A stretch of 15,014 nt of DNA, taken from positions 1 to 15,014 of the forward strand of contig CALBPH010000723.1 of the NCBI GenBank assembly GCA_937899365.1, in the 5' to 3' direction. This DNA comes from an uncultured Leptolyngbya sp. (GTDB lineage: Bacteria; Cyanobacteriota; Cyanobacteriia; Phormidesmidales; Phormidesmidaceae). Positions 7,082 to 13,889 of the stretch are shown one piece after another; the first letter of the stretch is position 1, and every line of letters begins with the position of its first letter. The position numbers and the translations under genes were made by a program. The notes under the pieces are model-generated. The model ran no database searches and was not told the DNA's origin. It saw only the letters and a program-made list of their open reading frames with translations.

Positions 7082-7637
7082 GGTGTTCACCCCTGTCCTT
7101 ATTCATTCACGATTTAAGTAAAAAAGGACACTAGGTGACGTCAGTATGATCTTTGATTTCTGTAATGGATGTTTTGGCCCGATTCAGTGCCAATTTTCAT
7201 AAAAGGCTCACTGAGACTTCAGTGATAACTAGGAATTGAGTTGAAAATTTCTCTCTAGCAACAAATCTCCCCATCTTTGGGTGATACATTAATTTTTCTT
7301 CGCCCAGGGAAACCCTTGTGTATCAGATAGTTGATGGCAAATGGTCAGGGTCTCCGTAAATTTAGTGATGCGTTCGTAGCGTTAGTTTTTAGCGTTAGTC
7401 CATTTACCGAAAACTTCACAAAGCTGGACTACGACTTTCACGTAGCCGTTGCTAACACTGCATCTGTCAGATTAATTAGGGCAATGGATATCCCTAAAAG
7501 TCTCAAGTTACATCAGCTAACGTGACTCACCATCGATCAATGCATCCGTCGATCGCTATAGCTTTGGATGTTTAGTAGACGGGATAAAGCGATTAGTATG
7601 GAACAATACTGCGATTAATCGATTTTTCCTCCTTCCC
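7082..7637. other. Divergent intergenic region between the PEP-CTERM gene and ffh
   Basis: This 556-nt stretch must contain promoters for two divergent genes. Seen in it: TGTCCTT (7094-7100) facing AAGGACA (7124-7130); the 8-bp palindrome TGACGTCA (7136-7143); a 7-bp hairpin TCACTGA-GACT-TCAGTGA (7208-7225), with a further TTCAGTG at 7183-7189; AGCGTTAG twice (7378-7385, 7391-7398); and GCGATTA twice 22 nt apart (7589-7595, 7611-7617), flanking AGTAT/ATACT just upstream of ffh. I could not identify a convincing -35/-10 pair. A 63-codon open frame at 7334-7525 is not supported as a gene. Confidence 0.55.
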
Positions 7638-9137
7638 ATGTTTGAAGCTCTCTCAGAACGATTTGAGTCCGCCTGGAAAACCCTACGCGGCCAAGATAAA
7701 ATCTCTGATTCCAATATTAAAGAGGCGCTTCGGGAAGTTAGACGCGCATTACTAGATGCCGATGTCAGCTTTAACGTTGTCATAGACGTTGTGGCCGATG
7801 TCCAAGAAAAAGCTCAAGGGGCTGAAGTTGTCAGTGGTGTAGCTCCAGACCAGCAGTTCATCAAGATTGTCTATGACGAGCTAGTCGCCCTAATGGGGGA
7901 TGCTAACGAGCCCTTGGCGGATGCCGAGCGTAAACCCACCGTAGTGCTGATGGCTGGTTTACAGGGAACGGGTAAAACCACCGCCTCGGCTAAATTAGCC
8001 CTACATCTGCGTAAGCAGGAACGTTCGGCCATGCTAGTCGCAACGGATGTCTATCGTCCGGCAGCGGTCGATCAGCTCATTACCCTGGGTAAGCAAATCG
8101 ATGTGTCAGTGTTTGAGATGGGCACCGATGCAAATCCAGTTGATATTGCTAAGGCGGGGATTGCCAAAGCTAAGGAAGATGGCGTTGATACGGTCATTGT
8201 GGATACCGCCGGTCGATTACAAATTGACCAGGACATGATGGCAGAGTTAGAGCAGGTAAAAACAGCGATTAGTCCCGATGAAGTCCTGTTGGTAGTCGAT
8301 GCTATGACGGGGCAAGAAGCTGCCACCCTGACTCAAACATTTCACGAACAAATTGGCATTACTGGGGCGATATTGACCAAGATGGATGGCGATTCTCGCG
8401 GTGGTGCCGCGTTGTCCATTCGTCTAAAATCCGGCAAGCCTATTAAGTTCATCGGTATAGGAGAAAAAGTAGAGGCGCTGCAGCCTTTCTATCCCGCTCG
8501 TATGGCGTCTCGAATCTTGGGGATGGGAGACGTCCTCACCCTGGTGGAGAAAGCTCAAGAAGAAGTCGATATTGCCGATGCAGAGCAGCTTCAGGCCAAG
8601 ATTTTAGAAGCTCGGTTTGATTTTAACGACTTTCTCAAGCAAACCCGCTTGATGAAAAATATGGGCTCATTGTCCGGCATCATGAAGCTGATTCCAGGCA
8701 TGTCCAATAAATTGTCTGCAGACCAGCTCCAACAGGGAGAAACCCAGTTGCGTCGTTGTGAAGCCATGATCAGCTCCATGACCAGGCAAGAGCGAGAAGA
8801 TCCCGATCTACTCGCTAATTCACCTAGTCGCCGTCGTCGAATTGCTAAAGGCTCTGGGTATGCTGACCGGGATATTAGTAAGTTGGTCAGCGATTTTCAA
8901 AAAATGCGCTCCATGATGCAGCAAATGGGGCAGGGTGGTGGTCTGCCCGGTATGGGGGGCGGCATGCCCGGTATGGGGGGCTTTCCTGGTATGGGTGGTG
9001 GCTTTCCCGGTATGGGTGGCGGCATGCCCGGTATGGGGGGCGGCATGCCCGGTGGTCGTCCTGGCTTTCGTGGCTATAGTGCAGGGCAGAAAAAGAACAA
9101 GAAAAAGAAGAAGAAAAAAGGCTTTGGTTCTCTTTAG
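7638..9137 (+). CDS. ffh: Signal recognition particle protein Ffh (SRP54 homologue)
   Basis: Ffh binds SRP RNA and the signal sequences of nascent membrane proteins, then docks with FtsY in a GTP-dependent way. The NG domain shows the P-loop GLQGTGKTT (107-115), ATDVYRPAAVDQL (135-147), DTAGR (189-193) and TKMDGDSRGG (247-256). The M domain follows (about 320-430), with the SRP RNA-binding region around SRRRRIAKGSG. From residue 430 a 70-residue tail consists of GMGGG(M/F)P-type repeats, then a lysine run (KKNKKKKKKK) and GFGSL. Such tails occur in cyanobacterial Ffh, though this one is long. Length is 499 residues against about 450 in E. coli. Start ATG at 7638 fits the normal N-terminus MFEALSERFE; the upstream sequence is pyrimidine-rich with no Shine-Dalgarno. 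rpsP, which in my recollection often follows ffh, is absent; a secreted unknown lies 77 nt downstream. Confidence 0.98.
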   Translation: MFEALSERFESAWKTLRGQDKISDSNIKEALREVRRALLDADVSFNVVIDVVADVQEKAQGAEVVSGVAPDQQFIKIVYDELVALMGDANEPLADAERKPTVVLMAGLQGTGKTTASAKLALHLRKQERSAMLVATDVYRPAAVDQLITLGKQIDVSVFEMGTDANPVDIAKAGIAKAKEDGVDTVIVDTAGRLQIDQDMMAELEQVKTAISPDEVLLVVDAMTGQEAATLTQTFHEQIGITGAILTKMDGDSRGGAALSIRLKSGKPIKFIGIGEKVEALQPFYPARMASRILGMGDVLTLVEKAQEEVDIADAEQLQAKILEARFDFNDFLKQTRLMKNMGSLSGIMKLIPGMSNKLSADQLQQGETQLRRCEAMISSMTRQEREDPDLLANSPSRRRRIAKGSGYADRDISKLVSDFQKMRSMMQQMGQGGGLPGMGGGMPGMGGFPGMGGGFPGMGGGMPGMGGGMPGGRPGFRGYSAGQKKNKKKKKKKGFGSL

Positions 9138-9214
9138 AAAGCCCCAGAGGATGAGTGCGATTAGCCATGCCCTATTTGGGAAAACTAATCAACATGAATT
9201 GAAGTCATGGGTAT

Positions 9215-9826
9215 ATGAAAAAGCATATTAGGCTGGGATTACTCGCATTAGGGGCTAGTTTTCCCTGTTGGCTATCTGCAACTCCAAGCTATGGGTTACC
9301 CGGTCACTCTGTTAATGAGGTAAAAACTTGGATGCAGGGCCATCCTACGTTGCGGGCCGATAGCCGTGAAGGCTTGCGGGTACACCGCGCCGATATTCCC
9401 TCTCGTCGTTTTACATTCCAGGCCAGTGTCTTCCCCGTGGGAGGATTTCAGCGTTCTGAAGAAGATGATCTTTGGACGTCTTCTTCAAGAAGACGAGACT
9501 TGACCACCGTACGTCGTGAAGAATTCATCCTGGTCAATTATGACGAGCAGGTAACCCTGGCAAATTTAGAAGAATCCTTACGTACCCTCTACGGCCCAGA
9601 TATCTATGCTGACTATCGCCGAGCGCAGACGGTCTATGGCTATGGCGCTGATGCTGCCAGCACACCGATTCAAGGCGAGGTCCGTCTGGGACAGGTCTAT
9701 GCCTATTGGGTTGAACTAACCTCCGATGCCAACGGTGTGACTACCGTTGGCAAACTCAATGTTCTACTACCTGAGGACGTTGACCGCTTACAAAACCATC
9801 TTCAGCGGCAAGAATCTGTAAGGTAA
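9215..9826 (+). CDS. Secreted or periplasmic protein of unknown function
   Basis: I do not recognise a named family for this 203-residue protein. It begins with a clear signal peptide (MKKHIRLGLLALGASFPCWL, then SATPSYG as a likely cleavage zone), so it should act in the periplasm or lumen. The mature part is charged and soluble. Readable segments are VNEVKTWMQGHPTLRA, a run EFILVNYDEQVTL, LRTLYGPDIYADYRRAQTVYGYG and GQVYAYWVEL, suggesting a compact alpha/beta domain. A short SSSRRRD stretch (near residue 90) is encoded by a perfect inverted repeat at 9477-9495. It follows ffh by 77 nt with no terminator visible, so readthrough from ffh is possible. It converges on the glycosyltransferase with only 21 nt between stop codons. 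ATG at 9215 gives the signal peptide; the ribosome site is weak. Confidence 0.8.
   Translation: MKKHIRLGLLALGASFPCWLSATPSYGLPGHSVNEVKTWMQGHPTLRADSREGLRVHRADIPSRRFTFQASVFPVGGFQRSEEDDLWTSSSRRRDLTTVRREEFILVNYDEQVTLANLEESLRTLYGPDIYADYRRAQTVYGYGADAASTPIQGEVRLGQVYAYWVELTSDANGVTTVGKLNVLLPEDVDRLQNHLQRQESVR
9477..9495. repeat. Perfect 9-bp inverted repeat inside a coding region
   Basis: CGTCTTCTT (9477-9485), a single C, and AAGAAGACG (9487-9495) form a perfect palindrome within the secreted protein gene. It encodes part of the low-complexity SSSRRRD segment. Confidence 0.6.
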
Positions 9827-9847
9827 CAGACGGCACAAGATTATTAT

Positions 9848-10921
9848 TTATAGTCTAGATTTTTGTAGTTGCTGTTTGATGCTGCGCTTTGCCATGAAAC
9901 AAGGACTGAGCAGACTGGCTGTGTAAAGTGTGAGTTCGCAGGCGGCCACATCATCACGGATTATGTCTTGGCGATAGTGCAGACAATGGGCCAGTATTTT
10001 GCGAATATCGTTCGCCATATATATGAGCAACATGGGTGGTCGTTGCCACTTAGCAATGCTCAACATGCGGGTGCGATAGCGACTCAGACCAATCCCTCTG
10101 CAAAGCTTCTGTAGATATTGACGAGTCAAACGAGTGCTGGGAATTTGATGTTGCAGACGCATTTGAGGGTTGTACCAGACCTGCCAACCTGCTCGCTGAA
10201 TGTGCAAAATTGATTCGGTATCTTCTCCGGCTAGCATACTAGTGCTCGTACGGCCCGTAAGAACAAGTTCGGTAGGAACGCTGTCTAGCCATGCCCGCCG
10301 TTGAACCACCATACCGGCTGACGGTGGAATGACCTTTTGGCTGGGCGCGTACATTAGAGGTTTGGAGCCGCGTTCCGTTAGCGCCAGTAAGGCTGCAATT
10401 CGTTCAAAATTTTTAGGCGGATTGGTTTCAAAGTTGCCTCGAATGCGGCTAGCAATAACACCTGCCTGTGGATGCCTGTGGGCAAATTGATAGGCTGATA
10501 TTAGCCAGGTCATTCCAGGGAGAGTATCATCGTCTAGAAATCCAACTAATGGACTAGCCGCAACGTGAATGGCTTTTTGTCGAGCGTAGGCAGCACCCTG
10601 TTGGGGTTCAAATACGTACCTAAGGGGTGCTTGTCTGCTCCATGTTTGTTGGTAATGTTTGACAACGTCCGGCGTATCGTCGGTGCTGTTATTGTCGATA
10701 ACAATAACTTCCCAGCTGAGGTCAGAGGTATTGAGCTGCCACTGTAGGCAATCTAATACTTTCGCTAAGCGATTACCTCCGTTGTAGGTGGGAATGGCAA
10801 CCGAAAAATCTAAACCAATTTTTTCGGGAAAGAGTCGACTAAACAGGTGCCTTAAGCCGACCAGACGCTCGGAATGCTCTAATACGTTACCCATTGAAAA
10901 GAATCCCGACGAAACGGTCAT
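9848..10921 (-). CDS. hpsE: Family 2 glycosyltransferase, HpsE-like (hormogonium polysaccharide)
   Basis: This GT-A enzyme transfers sugar from a nucleotide donor during exopolysaccharide synthesis. It shows the GT2 opening FSVAIPTYNGGNRLAKVL, VIDNNSTDDTPDVV for nucleotide binding, EPQQGAAYARQKA, the metal-binding FLDDDTLP (DDD about 130-132 from the chosen start) and LAGEDTESIL, with the likely catalytic acidic pair. The combination and the C-terminal region resemble HpsE of filamentous cyanobacteria, needed for the polysaccharide that hormogonia secrete when gliding. No other hps genes are nearby. The N-terminus is longer than usual; an open TTG exists at 10945, ATG at 10921 and ATG at 10894. 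I chose 10921 because a GGAG lies upstream, but 10894 is plausible. No signal peptide or firm membrane segment is seen. The GT2 assignment is firm; the HpsE identity is likely. Confidence 0.85.
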   Translation of the reverse strand: MTVSSGFFSMGNVLEHSERLVGLRHLFSRLFPEKIGLDFSVAIPTYNGGNRLAKVLDCLQWQLNTSDLSWEVIVIDNNSTDDTPDVVKHYQQTWSRQAPLRYVFEPQQGAAYARQKAIHVAASPLVGFLDDDTLPGMTWLISAYQFAHRHPQAGVIASRIRGNFETNPPKNFERIAALLALTERGSKPLMYAPSQKVIPPSAGMVVQRRAWLDSVPTELVLTGRTSTSMLAGEDTESILHIQRAGWQVWYNPQMRLQHQIPSTRLTRQYLQKLCRGIGLSRYRTRMLSIAKWQRPPMLLIYMANDIRKILAHCLHYRQDIIRDDVAACELTLYTASLLSPCFMAKRSIKQQLQKSRL

Positions 10922-11028
10922 TTTTAGTGGCTGCTCCACTCGCAATCACGCTGCTTTCAGAATTCCCGGTATCCGTTTTGATCTGTAAATCATCCTTGAA
11001 GTACCGTTTGCGGTCTGTATGGCGATAC

Positions 11029-11038
11029 GTTCTAGAAC
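11029..11038. promoter_or_regulatory. Palindrome GTTCTAGAAC, possible operator
   Basis: A perfect 10-bp palindrome ends 22 bases before the -35 hexamer of the small HTH gene, in the divergent region shared with the glycosyltransferase. Its position fits an operator, possibly for the HTH protein itself. That is inference only. Confidence 0.35.
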
Positions 11039-11060
11039 CCTTGTTGAAAGGCGATCCCCG

Positions 11061-11089
11061 TTGACAGTCTAAAATTGGTTAGCTATATT
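11061..11089 (+). promoter_or_regulatory. Consensus sigma-70-type promoter of the small HTH gene
   Basis: TTGACA (11061-11066) is a perfect -35 box. A 17-nt spacer leads to TATATT (11084-11089), a near-consensus -10 box. Transcription should start near 11096, leaving a leader of only about 23 nt before ATG at 11119. This is the best promoter visible in the window. Confidence 0.75.
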
Positions 11090-11118
11090 GTTTGGCCACA
11101 CTATAGGTTGACTTGATC

Positions 11119-11358
11119 ATGAAAACATCTGACTGGCTAGAAAGCCTGCCTGATAGATTGATTGCTGCAAGAAAGCTGGTATTTCCAAAGATGACTGATG
11201 CGGCTCATGCTTTGGGTGTTAGTAAACAAGCCCTTGAGCAGCGTGAGCGGAAACGTTACAAGGGAGCAAAAATAGAAACCTTAATTACGATGATCAAACT
11301 GCTGGAGGAGCAGGCCATCATTAGCCCACCGCCTAAAGGCGGTCAGTTCTTAAGTTGA
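11119..11358 (+). CDS. Small helix-turn-helix DNA-binding protein
   Basis: This 79-residue protein is probably a transcription regulator. The central part (about 25-62) reads MTDAAHALGVSKQALEQRER, with A-x3-G-V-S spacing as in Cro/CI/XRE-type helix-turn-helix proteins, then a basic loop (KRYKGAK) and a helix IETLITMIKLLEEQ. The N-terminal helix (SDWLESLPDRLIAARKL) completes a small helical bundle. No effector domain is present. The frame also opens at TTG 11113, but ATG at 11119 is preferred; AGG at 11105-11107 is a weak ribosome site. It has its own consensus promoter and stands alone between a divergent glycosyltransferase gene and an opposing tRNA, which fits a self-contained regulator or an orphan phage/antitoxin-type repressor. 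No toxin gene is adjacent. Its target is unknown. Confidence 0.7.
   Translation: MKTSDWLESLPDRLIAARKLVFPKMTDAAHALGVSKQALEQRERKRYKGAKIETLITMIKLLEEQAIISPPPKGGQFLS
11328..11343 (+). other. 6-bp GC-rich hairpin over the end of the HTH gene
   Basis: ACCGCC (11328-11333), loop TAAA and GGCGGT (11338-11343) form a perfect stem overlapping the last codons (PPPKGG). No T-tract follows; the nearest T-run is about 50 nt on (11395-11400). It may slow or protect the transcript, but it is not a standard terminator. Confidence 0.4.
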
Positions 11359-11447
11359 CTGTGATATATCTGAGACGTCGCCCGATAAAAGCGATTTTTT
11401 GGGGGATGTTCTGGCTTAGATAATGTTTGCCAACTTTGAACATCAAA

Positions 11448-11520
<73 letters not shown>

Positions 11521-11860
11521 CTTTACTTAACCCGACAGACTGGATTCAGACGGATCGTGATTGATCACTCTTCTGATTACAGCCTATAGTCAGATCAATA
11601 AGTTTAGGCGATTTTAGCCATAATCTACCATGGCTGCCAACTGTCTAGGAGGCTGTGTCACTGAAGTATAGGTAACTGGGTACGCTGGAGGCACAAAATG
11701 GTTTTAGTCAACGATTTTCTACTATCGTGTTTCTACTAATGTAATAAGTTGGGTTGAACTTACCCATAGGGGTCGAGAAGCAGATTGACAGACTAATGGT
11801 TTACTTGCTCAAGCTAATAGCGTGGGCCATGTCCTTGGGTTAGCATTTATCAGCGGCACC
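11521..11860. other. 340-nt intergenic region between tRNA-Arg and the Npun_F0813-like gene
   Basis: It contains the inverted repeat GTGAT-TG-ATCAC (11557-11568), two Shine-Dalgarno-like sequences (AGGAGG 11647-11652, GGAGG 11687-11691) and a TTGACA at 11785-11790. No well-placed -10 box follows the TTGACA. The second Shine-Dalgarno precedes a 13-codon frame listed separately. The promoters of both flanking genes must lie here. Confidence 0.5.
11698..11739 (+). CDS. Candidate 13-residue leader or small ORF
   Basis: ATG at 11698 follows GGAGG (11687-11691) with 6-nt spacing, the best ribosome site in this region. The frame reads MVLVNDFLLSCFY and stops at TAA. It ends 121 nt before the Npun_F0813-like start. 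It could be a leader peptide or a chance match; length gives no statistical support. Confidence 0.2.
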   Translation: MVLVNDFLLSCFY

Positions 11861-12529
11861 ATGTTCATTTTAAAGCGCCAGGATGTAGAAATAGGTAGTT
11901 TCAAGCATCCGTCTAAAGAGCAAAAAATTCCAATTTTGTCTTATCAAGGGCAGACCTTTCGCTTGCTGAGTGTTTTTAATGCTGCCCAAGAAGAGGATGC
12001 GCGCAGCCTTTGGCGAGACCTGACGGACAATCGCGGCAAAGCCTGTGTGCTATTGGAAGAGCCGGAACGGTTTAGTGTGTGGGGTAAGATTCAGCTAGAA
12101 CGAGTGTCGGTGTCGGAGGAGACGGTCGCTGCCCCTGGTGTGAGTAACGTTTTTGTGAAAGCAGGAGTGCTGATTATCCAGGCAATGTACGAAGACATTG
12201 CAGATTTGATGGGGGATAAGCAAGCTAAGCGATTTGAAGGTGATTTGGTGGCGATTGGAAACCAGATGCGGCTGCCCCAGATGGCCTCTGAAGAGCTCGT
12301 AGCTCGTTTGCTGCAGCTGGATCCATTTTCAGCGTCATTGCCATCGTGGCAGACAAACCACCTCAACACTATATTTAACGAGCTGCATCGTATTGGCAAA
12401 AGTTATTTTGGCCATTCTAACTTTACCGAACGGGCGTTAGAAGCATTGGATGAACTCTCTTCAACTGAGCGAGATGCTTTTTTAAGCTGGTTGAAACAGT
12501 TGTCTAGCGGCCAGCTTTGGCAATCGTAG
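11861..12529 (+). CDS. Conserved cyanobacterial protein, Npun_F0813-like
   Basis: The 222-residue protein begins MFILKRQDVEIGSF and contains YQGQTFRLLSVFNAAQEEDA, LWRDLTDNRGKACVLLEEPE and FSVWGKIQLE. This pattern matches my memory of the cyanobacteria-specific Npun_F0813 family, whose role is unknown. The N-terminal half (about 1-115) looks beta-rich. The C-terminal half (about 120-222) is helical with ELHRIGKSYFGHSNF and ends DAFLSWLKQL. No signal peptide, membrane segment or catalytic motif is visible, so it should be cytosolic. The frame continues upstream to a GTG at 11822. I chose ATG at 11861 because the conserved sequence starts there, though neither has a good ribosome site. An intrinsic terminator follows 13 nt after the stop, so it appears to be monocistronic. 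Confidence 0.85.
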   Translation: MFILKRQDVEIGSFKHPSKEQKIPILSYQGQTFRLLSVFNAAQEEDARSLWRDLTDNRGKACVLLEEPERFSVWGKIQLERVSVSEETVAAPGVSNVFVKAGVLIIQAMYEDIADLMGDKQAKRFEGDLVAIGNQMRLPQMASEELVARLLQLDPFSASLPSWQTNHLNTIFNELHRIGKSYFGHSNFTERALEALDELSSTERDAFLSWLKQLSSGQLWQS

Positions 12530-12541
12530 AAATATTTGAGT

Positions 12542-12569
12542 GGCGTGCCTTGTGGCATTGCTTTTTTTT
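12542..12569 (+). terminator. Rho-independent terminator after the Npun_F0813-like gene
   Basis: GGCG-TGCC (12542-12549), loop TTGT, then GGCA (12554-12557), a bulged T and TGCT (12559-12562) form a stem of about 8 bp with G-T wobbles. It runs straight into eight T residues (12562-12569). It starts 13 nt after the stop codon. Confidence 0.8.
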
Positions 12570-12833
12570 GCAGACCGTGATCTTTTGTCTGGATTATGGG
12601 TATGCTTCGTGTGCGCAAAGCCTATTCTTACTAAGCTTGGATGTTCTCTTCGCTAAGGGACGTATTGGATTCCATGGCGAGGTGATCTAGACTTAGAGTC
12701 CATCAATATTCGTTGGTGGTTATGGTCTTTAACAGGCTGTGACTGGACTAATGTTTTTTCCCAACAGCTGTATGGGAAATTACGATTATCCGTAAGCATT
12801 GTCTTTGGTGTTATCTGATTAGGGAGTAGAGCG
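12570..12833. promoter_or_regulatory. Leader and promoter region of the 8-TM protein, with AGGGAG ribosome site
   Basis: No gene is visible here. A 6-bp inverted repeat TTTCCC/GGGAAA (12757-12762, 12774-12779) lies about 55 nt upstream of the next gene. AGGGAG at 12821-12826 sits seven bases before TTG 12834 and decides that start. No clear -35/-10 pair was found. Confidence 0.5.
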
Positions 12834-13823
12834 TTGACTCAGTCCTCCAAGGCTTCTAAAGCCAGCTCAGGCCAGTCTACTTTAATGCTTTGCCTTGGTT
12901 GGGGCATAGTATCTATCATTTTCTTTTTACTGTTTGGAGCGCTTGCACCCGGAGAAGACGCTCGACCCGATTGGTTTTTAATATCGATTAATTTCTTAGA
13001 GATTTTTGCCTTTCTGCTCGCGGCATTTCTGTGTTTTCGAAATTCTAGTAGCTCGCAAATTATTAGTGGTCGCACTGTTTGGCTAGCGTTGGGCGTTGGC
13101 ATGTTGACCTTTGCTGCGGGCACCGTCTTCTTTTTCTTATGGGGGACGGTGTGGGGCCTAGATCCGTCTGTTTCCATGGGAGATGGCTTTTATTTTATTA
13201 GCTACATGGGCATGGTAGTTGGGATGCTGCTGGCGGCTTTGCCAAGGCGGATTGATTTGAGCTTGCCCCAGTGGGGGACGATCGTGGCGATTGGTGCGGT
13301 GGGTATTGTTCTAGCCTGTGGTTTGAATTTTGGCTGGCCATCAGCATCAGCTCAGCTGTTGTCTCCACCAGCGATGGCTGCTGAGATCGCCCAGGCACCA
13401 ACTGAACCTGAGGCAATTGTGGTACCGGAGGAAAACGACGCTGCTGAAGCTGACGCTGAAATAGTTGCTGGCTTGCTGCCTGCTCCAGGATGGGCCCAGG
13501 CGTGGGATGCAGCGCTTGAGCGCTTTGCCGATCCGGTGGCGTTGATCTATGTGGTGCTTGACTGCTTTTTGGTGGTTATCGCGGCGGCACTGCTGGTGGC
13601 ATTTTGGGGGGGGCGTTTTTCGCAATCTTGGCAGCTGATTGCGATCGCAACCTTCTGCTTATACATTGCCGATATGGCCTTTGCCGCTGTGGGCGATAAC
13701 TACATCGAGGGCGCTTTGTGGGAAGTCTTCTGGATTTTATCGGCGCTCTTTTTTGCCGCTGGTGCTTCGATTGAATATAACGTTTCTAAACGGTCGCGTC
13801 GGGGATCGCGTCGTCGAGCATGA
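12834..13823 (+). CDS. Polytopic membrane protein (about 8 TM), unknown function
   Basis: I do not recognise a named family for this 329-residue inner-membrane protein. Likely transmembrane segments are at about 17-37, 46-68, 82-106, 117-136, 147-165, 235-257, 264-285 and 292-312. The long loop between segments 5 and 6 (166-232) is rich in Ala, Glu and Pro and poorly conserved in appearance. Residues 109-132 (DPSVSMGDGFYFISYMGM) resemble the PSxADxFYLxxYP motif I associate with membrane sensor domains at the N-terminus of signalling proteins, but no kinase, GGDEF or PAS domain follows. The end is strongly basic (KRSRRGSRRRA), probably cytoplasmic. TTG is the start, because AGGGAG lies seven bases upstream; the first ATG would be residue 18, inside segment 1. 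The next gene starts 66 nt later with no visible terminator, so both may share a transcript. Confidence 0.8.
   Translation: MTQSSKASKASSGQSTLMLCLGWGIVSIIFFLLFGALAPGEDARPDWFLISINFLEIFAFLLAAFLCFRNSSSSQIISGRTVWLALGVGMLTFAAGTVFFFLWGTVWGLDPSVSMGDGFYFISYMGMVVGMLLAALPRRIDLSLPQWGTIVAIGAVGIVLACGLNFGWPSASAQLLSPPAMAAEIAQAPTEPEAIVVPEENDAAEADAEIVAGLLPAPGWAQAWDAALERFADPVALIYVVLDCFLVVIAAALLVAFWGGRFSQSWQLIAIATFCLYIADMAFAAVGDNYIEGALWEVFWILSALFFAAGASIEYNVSKRSRRGSRRRA
13641..13648. repeat. HIP1 octamer GCGATCGC
   Basis: HIP1 core inside the gene for the 8-TM membrane protein. Confidence 0.85.
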
Positions 13824-13889
13824 CAGTGTGGCCAAACCTAGGCATACTAGAGAGACATTTTTACCCGTTCCTTTGGGGTTGTTGCTAGC

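Noticed and set aside
7136..7143. TGACGTCA as a specific regulator site
   Set aside because: An 8-bp palindrome is expected by chance at low frequency in this length and the eukaryotic CRE meaning does not apply; kept only as part of the region description.
7334..7525. 63-codon plus-strand frame in the intergenic region before ffh
   Set aside because: No Shine-Dalgarno, no recognisable motif, and it runs over short direct repeats (AGCGTTAG twice) of non-coding appearance.
8887..9231. Two Pro/Cys/Arg-rich frames over the Ffh tail on either strand
   Set aside because: They are shadows of the GMGG repeat and lysine tail of Ffh; their low-complexity composition follows from the repeat.
11785..11820. 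Promoter starting at TTGACA (11785-11790) for the Npun_F0813-like gene
   Set aside because: No -10-like hexamer lies 16-18 nt downstream; TAATAG at 11815-11820 is 24 nt away.
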